Shown here: positions 1 to 18,069 of the stretch, piece by piece
Numbering within the stretch: position 1 is the first letter of the stretch
Layout: every line of letters begins with the position of its first letter
Assembly: GCF_036785885.1 (NCBI RefSeq)
Contig: NC_092329.1
Span: 8,494,001 to 8,558,000, forward strand
Direction of reading: 5' to 3'
Length of the DNA stretch: 64,000 bases
Origin: Coffea arabica
Lineage: Eukaryota > Streptophyta > Magnoliopsida > Gentianales > Rubiaceae
Translations under genes and position numbers: made by a program
Notes under the pieces: generated by a model
What the model saw: only the letters and a program-made list of their open reading frames with translations
The model's database searches: none
What the model was told of the DNA's origin: nothing

Positions 1-34
1 CATGAATTATAATTATTAGAAAGGGCAAAATATT

Positions 35-295
35 TATAGAGTCTCCAAACTATTCAAACTATATACTTTTATCCCCTTATCCATTTTAATTTTAAAATTG
101 ATCTCTTAATAATAAAAGTGTTGAATTTTGATCCTTTTGTCCATTTCCAGCATTAAAGTTGAAGGGTGTAAAAAATAATTGAAAAATCAAAATTTCAAAT
201 ATTTGCATTATTGAAAGGGCAATTTGTGATTTGAAATAAAAGAGGGGCCAAAAGTTAATACTTAAAATAGTTTGAAAACTATTGAACTAGTTTAC
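35..295. repeat. Degenerate foldback (MITE-like) element
   Basis: The left side (CTCCAAACTATTCAAACTAT followed by a tract reading ACTTTTATCCCC) is an imperfect inverted match to the right side near 245-292, which ends in ATAGTTTGAAAACTATTGAA. The style resembles the better preserved foldback at 39659-40085, including the GGGGCCAAAAG-type end. No target duplication could be assigned and no coding capacity is present. Confidence 0.4.
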
Positions 296-308
296 CTATA
301 CTAGAAAG

Positions 309-547
309 GGACAACGGTTGCACCTGCAAGGTGCAACCGTTCCTGATGGTTTTGGTCATTTTCAACGGCGCGTAACTTTGATTGCATACGGGGTAACTTT
401 GTTTGCACAACGTGTAATTTTAGTACAAAATTTTGCGAACCCCACACATATTGTAAAAATCGATGTACAACTAGTGATCTGGATCGCACATTTTTTTTTT
501 GTCAAAATCTGACCGTGAACAGTTCAGACCGCTCCTGCCCCTTATCC
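309..547. mobile_element. 239-bp non-autonomous DNA element (Mutator-like MITE) with 9-bp target duplication
   Basis: The 9-bp sequence ACTAGAAAG occurs at 300-308 and again at 548-556, directly flanking the element. The ends are GGACAACGG on the left and, read inward on the other strand, GGATAAGGG on the right, a short imperfect terminal inverted repeat. A 9-bp duplication is characteristic of the Mutator (MULE) superfamily. Just inside the left end lies a perfect hairpin at 313-341 with 13-bp arms (AACGGTTGCACCT) and a GCA loop. The ORFs on both strands are short and unrecognised. The insertion boundaries are clear; the superfamily assignment is inferred from duplication length. Confidence 0.65.
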
Positions 548-1360
548 ACTAGAAAGGTTATCCCAATGTTTCTGTATCTATCTATCTATATCTATATTTA
601 TATATAAAGCGTGAGTAAGATTTGGTGTTAGAAAAATATGTCACTTTTTGAATTGTCAATTTTACTCTTATCATTAAGCGTAAAATGATCACAATATAGT
701 TACAATTAAAAACTTAAAACCACTTTTTCTTCTTCGTTTGTCAATACACTTGCTTTTATTTAATTTCTCTATATTTATCTAAACCTCCATGTTAATACAC
801 TTGTTTCAATTATTTATGTTTTATCTAAAATATCTTCCCATGTCAATACAGTTGTTTTAATTTGATTTTTTCATGTTTATCTAAACTTTCACGTACAATT
901 CAGTTGTTTTATTAATTTTCTTTTGCCTAAAATATGCACACACATTACACATTGTTGAGTGTGCCTCAAGGAAATCAATTAAGTTAAAAAAAAAAAAAGG
1001 GTAAGCAATTAAGTAGATATTCAAACTAGTAGTATCCAACATGCATTTTATCCCCTGCATTAAAATTTCAATCTTCATACTTATCCCGTTATCCATACTT
1101 TTTGAATAATTTTTTTAAAAAGGTTTTTTGTGAATAATTTATACATATCAGTACCTAATTTAATGTCTTAAGTATCTGTAATTATCCATTATCCACCTCA
1201 GACTTTGTATCTTCCATTCATCCTGAGCCTCTGATAACGTAAAATCAGGTTTACCTTCTTAGCCATTTCCTACTAAAACTGTCAAATATCGTCAAAATTT
1301 ATTCCTGAACTTATTTTTACTTTCCTGCTCTGCTGTTTACCTTTGCTGATTCGGGCTCCA

Positions 1361-5823
<4,463 letters not shown>

Positions 5824-6676
5824 ATTTGATATAGCCAGTCATTAGTTAATAGCACTTCAAGAAAAGAAAAGCAGAAATTCTATCTTTTCATTGAGATGGT
5901 TGGCTAAATGCCTAGTCTCTCTCTTTTTATTAACTTCTCCAACACAGGCGATCTTCTTCTACATTTAGTCTGCTCGTCTGTAAATAATTATAAGATACTG
6001 ACGAAGTGGTAATAAAATTTATCGTCAATATTCCCGATGTAAGTTGACGTATTTAATTATGTTCTGTAGCAGTCTTCTTACTTTTGTTGATTTGGTGCAC
6101 ATGCTCTCTCTCTCTCTGGTTTAATTTATGCTGCTGGTATACTTAGAATTTTCATGATTGCAATGTGGTAGCAAATGCATGAGTTTTTTCCTGTACAACT
6201 TGAGGATCACATCAAACTTTAAAATCAACATTGCGCAGCTGTTGACAGGGATCTTGGTTATTCTCTCCAAATATCGTATATTATTCATTACATTTATATT
6301 CCAATTATCAAATTGGTTACATGCTTCGATGGTAACCAATATTTTGAGCCATCAAGGGTAGGTGGAATCACTGTTGCTTCTCTTTATTAAAAAAAAAATT
6401 TTTTTTTTTGTTAAAGAGAAAAACTAGCATTCATCATCCAACTATAAACTAAAAATCCTTGTTAAAAAAAAAATGAAAGTGCAAAAGCCAAGAAGGGAAC
6501 ATAATACCAGTGTCTGAAATAGCCCCAGTTCAGGTCACTCGTCAGCTCTCAATCCTAAATGGCTTCGACTGATATCAATATGATAAGTTGGTGACCCACG
6601 AGCTTTTCTATATCAGCTGTGAAGTCAGAGTTTTCATTTTCTCATTCATTTCTCAGCTTGGCTGGCTTATTTTTCC
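5824..6676. other. Spacer between the tandem XK2 copies
   Basis: This 0.85-kb spacer must hold the 3' UTR of copy 1 and the promoter and 5' UTR of copy 2. Visible landmarks are a short CT repeat at about 6103-6117 and an A-run/T-run pair near 6389-6411. No ORF here resembles a known protein, and I cannot place a TATA box with confidence. Confidence 0.5.
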
Positions 6677-9600
6677 ATGGAGGATTTCTCCATTCCTCAA
6701 AACTCTTTATTTCTTGGATTTGACTGTTCTACTCAGTAAGTTCCTCCCTACTTCAAAGTTCAAACTTCAGTTCTTGAATTATACTAGTTCATTCATGCTT
6801 TTGGATAATCCTTTTTGAATATTCAGGAGCCACGAGATAGTATCAGAACTGAATCTCTAATAAGATTTTTGATTGCTCAGGTCATTGAAGGCAACTGTTT
6901 TGGATGCCAATCTGACTATCGTTGGTACAGAAATAGTTAATTTTGATTCTGATTTGCCCCACTACAAAACCAAGGATGGTGTCTACCGGGATCCCTTGAT
7001 CAATGGGAGAATTGTGTCTCCAACTCTGATGTGGGTGGAAGCTCTGGACATCATACTTGAGAGATTTAAAAGGTTAAATTTTGATTTTGCAAAAGTTGCT
7101 GCTGTTTCTGGGAGTGCACAGCAGCATGGAAGTGTGTATTGGAAGAAAGGAAGTGCTAAAATATTGTCATCATTGGACCACAAAAAGTCGTTGGTGGATC
7201 AACTTCACGATGCATTTTCAGTAAAGGAATCTCCAATTTGGATGGATTGTAGCTCAACACAACAGTGCAGAGCAATTGAGGAAGCTATCGGAGGTGCATT
7301 GGAGTTATCCAGACTTACTGGATCTGTTGCTCATGAGAGATATGCTGGACCACAAATTCGTAAGATATTCGAGATGCAGCCAGAAGTTTACCGTGATACA
7401 GAGAGAATTTCCTTAGTTAGTTCCTTCATGGCATCTCTCTGGATTGGGGGCTATGCCTGTACCGATCATACGGATGGAGCAGGGATGAACTTAATGGATA
7501 TCCAAAGCAGAGAATGGTCTAAAGTAGCTTTGGAGGTTCGTCTGTTGTACTTTTACATAACATCCTGATTTTGTCGTAAACATCTTCAATGTCTAAAGCC
7601 ATGCTGTATAATCTAGAGGAGACTGTTTCTTGTTTAAATTACCATGTCTCAGTTTGGACCTTGCTGAACATTCTATTCAATTGAATGAATTTACAGGCCA
7701 CAGCACCAGGCTTAGAGGAAAAACTTGGCAAGTTAGCTCCTGCACATGCTGTTGCTGGTCCTCTTGCATCCTATTATGTGGATAGGTAGGTTACCTGACT
7801 TATGAACAGTTTTGTTAAAGCAGTATCCTTTCCTTCTTCCTCTTTTGGCTGCTATCAGGAGAGCCCATTTATGTTCTTCTGAAACTGTCCTTCAATTCAT
7901 CATCATTTCGGTGATTCTGAGACTCATTGCAGACGTTTATAAACCATTTTTTGAACATTCTGTAATGAACTGAAAAACATTAACTGCTGCATTTCAAATT
8001 CATGGCAAGCATACCAAAGACTTCTACACTTTGGCATGAAATACTGGCCCCAAGCTGATAAGCAGATTATGTAGTTGATTCTTATTTAAAGGAGTTACAG
8101 AACCGTTTACATGCCTATTAACTTTTGAAGTGGAACATTGTTAATTATTATTTCCTTAAAACAATCAAATAGTTAATCTCGTGCATAATCAACTGCAAAA
8201 GCTGCTTTAGATTAGAATATCAACTTTATACATGGCTATTTACTAGTGGAACATTGTTTAATCAGGTATAACTTCAGCAAGAAGTGTTTAGTAATTCAAT
8301 GGTCCGGAGACAACCCTAACAGCTTAGCAGGTAAAACTCTGTTATTAATTCGTACATTTTGACAATCTAGTGGGTTGCTTTGATCCTTTGTTGAAGTTCC
8401 TATTTACTGTATGTTTGATGCATGCTGAAACATATACATATCAAGGTGGTAATTTTCCTTCTCAGCCGTAAATTGCATCTGTGGAATTCACTCCCTTTTC
8501 CAACAAGCAAGTTTGGGTTTCAGTTTTCAAGATAGTTTATTCTACAGCCCTGTTGAGTAGTGATTAAAAATGAAGTTTCATAATGTTGCACCTGTCTTTT
8601 AACCTCTTTTAACCTGACCTTGACAAATCTACATTAGCCAAGTCAACCCAGATCTCCTAATCCATTTTCAGTAGGAATGCCTCAACATATCATGCTGCAC
8701 TTTGAGTTGCAGTGCTAACAATCGCTTTCTCTATCTGTCCCTTTGCATTTGAGACTAACCAAACTATTTGAACTTGTAGGTTTGACTCTAAATACTCCAG
8801 GGGATCTGGCAATTAGTCTTGGCACCAGTGACACTGTAAGTAACAAAACAGTCCAGATGGATGCAATGATTCTCCTATATTTGTTAGTATCCTCTGAGTC
8901 TGGTCATGTCCTCATTTGGGGTCTAAGTTTTAGATTAACTACTCTACATGTGTGATTAACTTGATGCCTCTCGGGCCTTTGGGGCACTTAAAATGGTGGT
9001 AGCCATTAGCTTGCCTCGTTTTGGTTAATACAAGGACCTGTTTTTCAACAGTTTACCGAGATTACACCTGTTGCAATTGGATTGAATGATGATTCTCTTG
9101 TTTATGTTCAGGTATTTGGTATTGCAAATTATCACAAACCAAGCCTAGAAGGACATGTTTTTCCTAATCCAGTGGATACAGAGACCTACATGGTAATGCT
9201 AGTCTACAAGAATGGGTCTTTAACTCGTGAAGGTATGATTCTGAGTTCAGTATAAAATGCTTTTTATCTTGGATATGTTTTGTCAATTTTAGCAGTATAT
9301 TCTAGGATCAGTATCTTAAGTTTGTTTGACAATGGGGCAACCATCTCTACTTTTAGATGTGCGCAATAGGTGTGCAAATGGATCCTGGGATGTTTTTAGT
9401 GATTATTTGCGGCAGACACCACCTCTCAATGGTTAGCATGCTTTTTGTGCATTCACAATTTAACTTGAATGCGGATTGCCTTTCCTCAATTCTAGCTTTT
9501 ATTATGCTACAGGTGGTAAGATAGGCTTTTATTACAAAGAACATGAAATACTCCCTCCGCTCCCTGGTAAGTGGAATTCAATGTTCGTCATTCTATTGCT

Positions 9601-10747
9601 GCAACTATCTTTATTCCGAAGAAACTCAAATGGCAGTCTTGAGTCAGTAATAATCAGGATTTGATCAATGTTTTCATCTTCATACTTTTAACTTCTTGTG
9701 GGAGGACGAAACAGCAGCAGGCAAGGACTCTACTTGGTATACTGCTAAAGTAAGGTTTTTATCCAGATCTTCTGTATGATCCACTGTACTCATCATTCAG
9801 CTGCCGATGCTTTTCCAGCAATCACTGAGATAATGAATGACTGATTGATTGCAGGTTGATTGATCAAGCTTGATCTTTCCGCTTGAGGTTGGGCGGGATT
9901 GGTTGAAGGACGATATGTTCTAGTTTTTTAACTGTACTTTCTGAATGATTAACAAATGCTAATGAGGTGTCTATTATGGTTCCAGTTGGTTTCCACCGCT
10001 ATATTCTTGATAATTACTCTGACTCTCATGCGGGAGTAAATGAACACGAGGTAGCACAGTTCGATCCTCCTTCAGAGGTTAGCATTTCAGGAATGTCTGA
10101 ATTGTAGACAAAAACATTCTTTCAAGTGTCTAGGATGTACTATCAAAAGAGAATGAAAGTAGGACAAAGTTTAGTGCAGGTAAGGGCACTAATCGAGGGT
10201 CAGCTACTGTCTATGCGAGGACATGCTGAGAGATTGGGATTGCCTCCTCCAAAGCGGATAATAGCTACTGGTGGAGCATCTGCCAACATTTGTATCCTTA
10301 GTTCAATAGCTTCTATTTTTGGATGTGATGTTTATACAGTCCAAAGGCCAGGCAAGTAGTCAGTGCTCATAATCTGCAATTTATATATCATCTGAGGCCA
10401 GCTAATCATACTGTACATCTAAATTAAGGAATTTGCCACGTAGAAAGTCTCAAGGTGTGACAAATTAATCCTCTTTTTCCCTAAATTATGTGAAAAGTTT
10501 CCTGTGTTTGACAGACTCGGCTTCTTTGGGGGCTGCACTGAGGGCTGCTCATGGTTGGTTGTGCAATGAGAAGGGAAATTTTGTACCCATCCCATGGATG
10601 TACACTGACAAGTTAGAGAAAACATCTCTCAGCTGCAAGCTCGCAGAAACTGCGGGAGATGAAGAACTTCTCTCCCAGTATACCTTATTGATGAAGAAGA
10701 GACTTGAAATTGAGAACCGGCTTGTCCAGAAACTGGGGCGCCGCTGA
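6677..10747 (+). CDS. XK2: Xylulose kinase 2, tandem copy 2 (FGGY carbohydrate kinase)
   Basis: Second complete xylulose kinase with the same 11-exon structure: 6677-6735, 6881-7535, 7697-7785, 8266-8330, 8780-8835, 9112-9232, 9357-9431, 9513-9566, 9986-10077, 10180-10351, 10515-10747. Exon lengths match copy 1 except exons 9 and 10, each one codon shorter, giving 556 aa. The start is MEDFSIPQNSLFLGFDCSTQ and the end LVQKLGRR. The FGGY motifs are intact, including HTDGAGMNLMD and GDLAISLGTSDT. Intron 10 starts with GC (CCAG|GCAAGT) where copy 1 has GT, and only the GC donor keeps frame. Substitutions are spread over the whole length and the introns barely align by eye, so the duplication is not very recent. 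Both copies look functional. The downstream neighbour is the convergent alpha-tubulin gene, about 0.5 kb away. Confidence 0.93.
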
Positions 10748-11248
10748 AATTTATGAGGACGCATGGGTGTGAACAAGGTGCTAGGTTACAAGGCATAAAT
10801 TATCATCTTGAACCAGATGCATTTTGCTCTGTTCTCTGTTTCTTTATCTTTTTATTTTCCCCCATTTTCCCCTTGAAATGCAAACATACTAGTTTCAGCC
10901 TGTTTCCTTAATTAAATTGTTCCCATCTCAACTCACTCTATCGTTCAGAAGAGAGACATTCTGGCCGCCTGTACGACTATGAGCTAAGTCAAGCAAATAA
11001 AAGATGCGAGCAAATATCAAATTCTGTGCATGTAGGCAAGTAGCACTTACCGAAGAATCTTTTATTCATCATTATATACTTCCAGAAAATTCGGTACTAC
11101 GAAGCAACAACCACAGAGATATTCTGAATATGTTTGATACATATGTAAGGACCAAGTAGAAGTGGTAGCACACAGAAATTGAAGGTTTAAAAGACCAAAC
11201 AGTAGTAGTACACGCTCCAAGTGGGGGAGTAGAACTCAGAGCAACACT

Positions 11249-13132
<1,884 letters not shown>

Positions 13133-13301
13133 TCAGATATTCTTAATTCAAGACAAAAGGGAAAAAACGTAGCAAATTGAATTGGAAAATGGGAAGAAAA
13201 ATGAAGAAGACAGAGAGAAGAGAACGGCGTTTATCAAGACGCCTCTCCGGCGGTTTGGATTGATGACAGATTTCTTACACCCCCCGGCCCTCTTCTCTCT
13301 G

Positions 13302-13309
13302 TTTATATA
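13302..13309 (-). promoter_or_regulatory. Probable TATA box of the alpha-tubulin gene
   Basis: On the minus strand the sequence reads TATATAAA, about 195 bases upstream of the tubulin ATG at 13108. A start site some 30 bases downstream would give a 5' UTR of roughly 160 bases, normal for a plant tubulin gene. Identified from consensus and position only. Confidence 0.55.
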
Positions 13310-13860
13310 CTGCTACAACGACTACTGCTGACTCAGAGGAGTGACTGGAATGAAAATATCTTATGCATGCCAGCTAAGATTTGATTGTGCCGGCAATAAT
13401 TGGCGGGATTAATTAACTGTTGTTAATTACGTGTTCTTGAAACTCCTCTTGACAGCGGTTAAAAATTATGGCCCGCCCGAATGATATTAGAGGAAATTTA
13501 AGAGGAAATTGCAACACTACCTTGCGTCTAACCTGGAAGTTTGGTTAGACTGGGCAAAAGAACCAAGTTGCTCTCTTGTTTTTGTTTTTGGTTTCACTTG
13601 ATTTAAAGTTTTTTTTTTTAAGTATTGTACACCAACCAAAAAATTTTATGATCGTCATGATTAATTACTTGACATACTTAATAGTTAATCTAAGATTAAT
13701 AACAGCATTCGATGTGAATATACAAAAATTTCACTTATTTTTATTTGCATATCAAATGGACCCCAATTAGCTCCATAATCATTGAGGTGATAATGTGAAT
13801 TGGAATCAAGTAAGTCTTTACATATCTAAATGTAATTACCGGACGTGGCAAGGTAACGGT
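13310..13860. other. Tubulin upstream region, no gene seen
   Basis: Upstream flank of the alpha-tubulin gene. It contains mixed AT-rich sequence and short unrecognised ORFs only. Regulatory elements other than the TATA box cannot be named with confidence from sequence alone. Confidence 0.4.
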
Positions 13861-13864
13861 GCCA

Positions 13865-14410
13865 TTGAGTTGAGTTGAACTCGAACTTGAAAGGTATGAG
13901 TGTCATTCGAGCTCGAACTCGAATTCGAATGATTCAAGGAGCTCAAACTCGAGTTTGACCGGAGAAAGTTGTATAAATACTTGAACTCGGCTCAATAAAG
14001 TTTAAAAACAATAATATGAAATCTTATCGATCTTGAAAACTCAACTCGAACTCGAATACTAAATTCGACCTATGTTAGTCATTGCATGTGTGTGTATCAA
14101 ATTAATTATTTATACACTGACAATGTAGCGATTCTTTTACATTTATAACTTTGGATATATGTCACATATGTACGATTTGAATTTCAAATTTAAATTCATA
14201 TTATATGATACAATCAAAATATGTTAATGTAATAAAAAAGTACACACTGACAGTGTATAATTATTTTATGCAATATTCGATAGAGTTAGTCCGGCTCTCG
14301 AACACCTGATTCTTAAATTCGAAATTAACTTGGTAGTATTTTCAAATAGAGCTCGAGATCGATCAAAGCAAGTTGAGCCATTGATTGAATAGCTCGCGAA
14401 CTCGAATCCA
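13865..14410. repeat. TCGAG/TCGAA-rich repeat, copy 1, with a nested small foldback
   Basis: The segment has many copies of CTCGAACTCG-like words (for example GAGCTCGAACTCGAATTCG near 13910) at both ends, with an intervening AT-rich part. Similar TCGAG-rich segments occur near 27410-27550 and 54836-55036. Between 14110 and 14275 it contains one copy of the small CACTGACAGTGTATA-bearing foldback family. It has no coding potential. Probably a non-autonomous element with its insertion history obscured. Confidence 0.45.
14110..14275. repeat. Small foldback element with TACACTGACAGTGTAT core (copy 1)
   Basis: TATACACTGACAATGTAG at the left and CACACTGACAGTGTATAAT at the right bracket an AT-rich centre. 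Relatives lie at about 15130-15265, 17951-18060 and 44697-44770. The copies share the CTGACAGTGTAT word and an AT-rich arm but differ in the middle, as expected for an old MITE family. Confidence 0.45.
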
Positions 14411-14905
14411 ACTATTCAGTTTAGCATTACCCAGCCAAGGTATGTGTTTTACTTGTGGCGGATGGTACGTAATTATCAGGGGGCCACGTGTATTGTCGGC
14501 TGATGGGTCGACTCACATGCAATTGCAAGCTTTTTCGGCGACCGGCGGATGACCTATCAACATTTCTCCCATCTGTTTTTGGATTGGATTGGATTGGCTT
14601 GGAACTGGTATGTATCCACTGCATCCATCTTGCTCATACAGTTTGTGTTGGGGTGCTGCCATTTTAGGCCTCAAAAGTAAATTAAAGTGTCAACTAAGGG
14701 CTTTCTTAAGAGTGAAAAGGTTTCCAATAAGCCCCTTGAATGAAATAAGAAACGCTCCAATTGACTACTCTCGTTTAGTGCCACTGCCACTAGAGTGATG
14801 TATGATGTAGTATTTTTCCTTTTGCAATAAAAGTCCACAAAAAATAATTAAAATCCATCTAAGCCACTCTTTGACTGATAGTTAGGATTAGGGTCTAGTA
14901 CGGCT

Positions 14906-15703
14906 GCCAGGGGTGGGCAAAAAAGTTCGCTGATCGAAAAATCCGTGGATTCGATCCGATTTGCTCAGAAAAATAGGGTACCCGCTTATATGGGAGGTTG
15001 GTTTGGATTAGAGACTAAAAAGCGTAAATACTCGACATTCCTCGCTTATATATTTTTAAGTTTTTATTTTATGTATATGTACAAAAATATTATTTTTAGA
15101 GCTAACAAAATAATTTTAGAATTAATTTTCTATGTACTGACAGTATATACATTTTCACCATTAGATGCATGATACATAATTCGAATTTAAATATAAAACT
15201 CAAATTTTGCATGTGTCGTATATCCAACTGTGATAGTGTATACACCGTCAATGTATATAAGATTTAATCATAATTTTATTAAGCAAATTATACCCCAAAT
15301 ATGAGCACCTATAATTTGTTTACAAGATTCATTTGTAAAAATCATGAACTTATTTTTTTTTTAGAAAAAGGTTTAATTGATGTAGAACAGTACATATAAA
15401 AAGATTTCATTACTTTTGGATTCTTTTTTCTTATTATTCTCTTTACATGTTTATTTCTCAACATGAAACTTTTTTTTGGATATTTATGTTGAATCTTAGG
15501 TAAATATATAAAATATAAAAGTAAATTAGTATAAATTATTTTTAAAAAAATTAAATGATGAGAAAGGCGGGACAATACCCGATGATGAAATACCCATTAA
15601 TATGCGGGGCGAATAAAGTTCACACGATGACCTGACCTGCAAGACGCAGATCGAATCAGCCAAATGCCTCGCAGTGCAGTTGCTCAACCCATGTCCACCC
15701 CTA
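14906..15703. mobile_element. Candidate 0.8-kb non-autonomous element with AGGGGTGG ends
   Basis: The left end reads CAGGGGTGGGC and the right end, on the opposite strand, CTAGGGGTGGAC, giving a terminal inverted repeat of about 10 bases. The ends are GC-rich compared with the AT-rich interior. The interior carries another copy of the CTGACAGTATATAC element (about 15130-15265). No matching target duplication was found, so the boundaries are approximate. It has no transposase-like ORF. Confidence 0.4.
15130..15265. repeat. Small foldback element with CTGACAGTATA core (copy 2)
   Basis: Begins with TACTGACAGTATATACA and closes with TGTATACACCGTCAATGTAT, an imperfect inverted pair around an AT-rich centre. 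Family member of the elements at 14110-14275 and 17951-18060. Nested inside the candidate 0.8-kb element. Confidence 0.45.
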
Positions 15704-15709
15704 GAGTGA

Positions 15710-17940
15710 GGTTGCACTTGCAATCGCACCATACGATTGACTCTCCTCATCCAGAAAAAATCTAATGCAAATTTCAACTGGATAATCCAGATCAACTCGA
15801 TCATTTATGACAAATCTGGGCTGCAACCACATACAACCCCATCTTGATAGTTACAAGGATATCAGAAGAGAATATTCTATTGGAGTAGGTTTCTTTTGAG
15901 CAGGAAGGATTATAAGAGTTTGGGCTATCGCACTCTAGCAGAACAAAACAAAGGCGATGCGGTAACCAAAGAAACTCCAGCAATAAGCCTAGCACTGATT
16001 TATGGCAAAAGAAATATAGTGATGAATAAATGGAATTATTTTGCCAAGCTAATATCTCTATCAAGTGACTTCAGTCTTGGAAGATATGATGGTGTTATAC
16101 GTCTCATAGTCTGATGACTTTTTCAGAGATAATATAGGAGGACCAATAAACGCCGTCCTTATTGGGCTTCATGTGCCACTGTCTTTTGGTTCATTTCTGG
16201 GATCCAATAATTGATTCTGGCATTGCATATACGAGGCCATTAGGCTTATCTTATTGGGCGTTCTAAACTCAAATGTCATCCACAGGAGAGGTATATAACG
16301 GATTCAAGGTTCTGCTTGACATATTGGTCCGGGAACAAGAACGAGATACTTTTCCAGCTTGATTGAGCTTATCTCATCACAAGGTCCACAATGGAAAATC
16401 TTGAATCCAAAACCTTCTACTTATAATCTCTTCCATCTTATCGTTTAGTTCAACCCTCTCTAGTCTCTACTCCTGCTAGGTTAGATGTGACAAATCAATT
16501 TCGTCTTAATTCAACTTCATAATAAATAAACAAGATCAAACACAAGAAATTATAGGATTGTGCTTTATTTTATAGCCAAAAATCCATTTTAAAAGATTAA
16601 TATATTTTTTTTATGAAATCTTTGAGTTTTCAACATTTGATGTCCTTTTTGTTATTATTATTTTTTTAATGTAGTCAAACAACTTGTAGGCTGCCAAAGT
16701 TAATCATTTCAAAGCCTAGTTACCCAAAACTCTTTTTTTTTTTTTCCAGAAACGATAGATCCTAGTTATCCAAAACTCGGATATTGTTTTTCAAAAAATA
16801 TCTTCAACAATCTATTTTCATCCTCGCAATTGGTATGTATGTTTGGTTTATGAACATGAGAATTGAGGACTACCATTTTACAAAAATTTAAGGAACAGAA
16901 TATTAAAATCATCGCCAAAATTTCTACATTATCTTAAGACAATTCATTAGCTTTGGCCCTAATATGTAAATGTACATTTGATTAATCCTGGACATATACC
17001 TTCATCCTCTAGAAAAACTTGCACAGATTATTCTTGTGAGCAAATTTGTGGAACATAGTAAGAAACCTGGTTTTGATTTTGAATATTTCAGAGAGCTTCA
17101 GAGTTCATATGACCAGCTAAAACAAGTTTTCGAGAAAGATTTCAAAGTTGTTCAGCTATATAGCATGCTGCACAATTGAAGGGATATGTCAAGAAAAATC
17201 AAGGACTTACATCCAAACAGGCATGTCTTGATTTTCTAGTGGAGACTTCAGTCAATCACTTTGGATAATAAGGTCCAAAATGACATGTTGAGCAGTTAGC
17301 CCAACAAAAGTGTGTGTTAATAGTTAGACATAGAATCATCAAGTATTAATTACGTAACAAGGTGGTCATTATTAGTGGAATCAGGACAAAATGTAATAAA
17401 TGCATAATCAAAAGGATCATTTATGAGATTATCAATTGTTTAGTACCCTATACCTATAGGACTGTCTGTCTGTGGTGCTCCATAATTATCACATTGTCAC
17501 CTCAGAGTAATGGGGTCATTTTATTACATAATCAATTCTTACTCACCAAACAAAAGTATCATGCATTAGTTTGCTCTGTGTCTGATCTCATAAATTACTA
17601 CTAAGATCTTCATAAGTTCTCTGCAGTAGGATCCCATATCATTTATTACACTTATATTTCTTGGCAACCGAAAAAAATGCGGATCATTGATTTTTAACGT
17701 TCATTTCCATTTTCTTGGAAAGCCAACTCAATTGAAGAGGTAAGAAATAGCCCCATTAGGCAAAAGAAAGACGAATTTGACTTGATGCATGCCGAGAATG
17801 ATTTGTTTTCCAAACAGTCGTCCAATTGTTGGTTACTGTTTTGTACTCCTTTGTTAATAAAACTGGTCTCTTCTCTTTACCTTTCTCAAGGAATGAACAT
17901 CAGATCAATTCAAAATCTACCTCATAAAATAAAGAACTAC
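15710..17940. other. Gene-free stretch
   Basis: I see no exon of a recognisable gene on either strand, no tRNA or rRNA, and no clear transposon ends. Short ORFs (60-90 codons) lack family resemblance. Composition is moderately AT-rich with some poly-T runs. Confidence 0.4.
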
Positions 17941-17950
17941 TCTTTTCAGT

Positions 17951-18060
17951 GAGAATTAATCTTTTCTATACTGACAGTGCATACACTATCAGCGTTGGAT
18001 GATAAAATTTTGCATAGTTATCATCCATCCAATGCTGACAGTATATATAAAATTTACTCT
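17951..18060. repeat. 110-bp foldback element (copy 3, best preserved)
   Basis: The left arm (TATACTGACAGTGCATACAC, then CTATCAGCGTTGGATGAT) is complementary to the right arm, which reads ATCCATCCAATGCTGACAGT then ATATATAAAATTTACTCT. The two halves fold around a short TTTTGCATAG centre. This copy shows the family structure most clearly. Confidence 0.6.
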
Positions 18061-18069
18061 AAAATAAAT

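Larger units (their letters stand above)
1..1360. other. Upstream region of the first XK2 gene, no coding gene
   Basis: I see no protein-coding exon here. The stretch holds a degenerate foldback element near 35-295, a 239-bp element with a 9-bp target duplication at 309-547, and AT-rich DNA with poly-A and poly-T runs. A pyrimidine-rich stretch with TATATTTATATATAAAG near 590-608 resembles a plant Helitron 5' end, but I could not find a partner 3' end. The promoter of the XK2 gene must lie in the last few hundred bases, but no unambiguous TATA box stands out. Confidence 0.5.

Noticed and set aside
580..620. Helitron-like 5' end (TCTATATTTATATATAAAGCG)
   Set aside because: The resemblance is suggestive, but no partner hairpin with CTRR end was located within reach.
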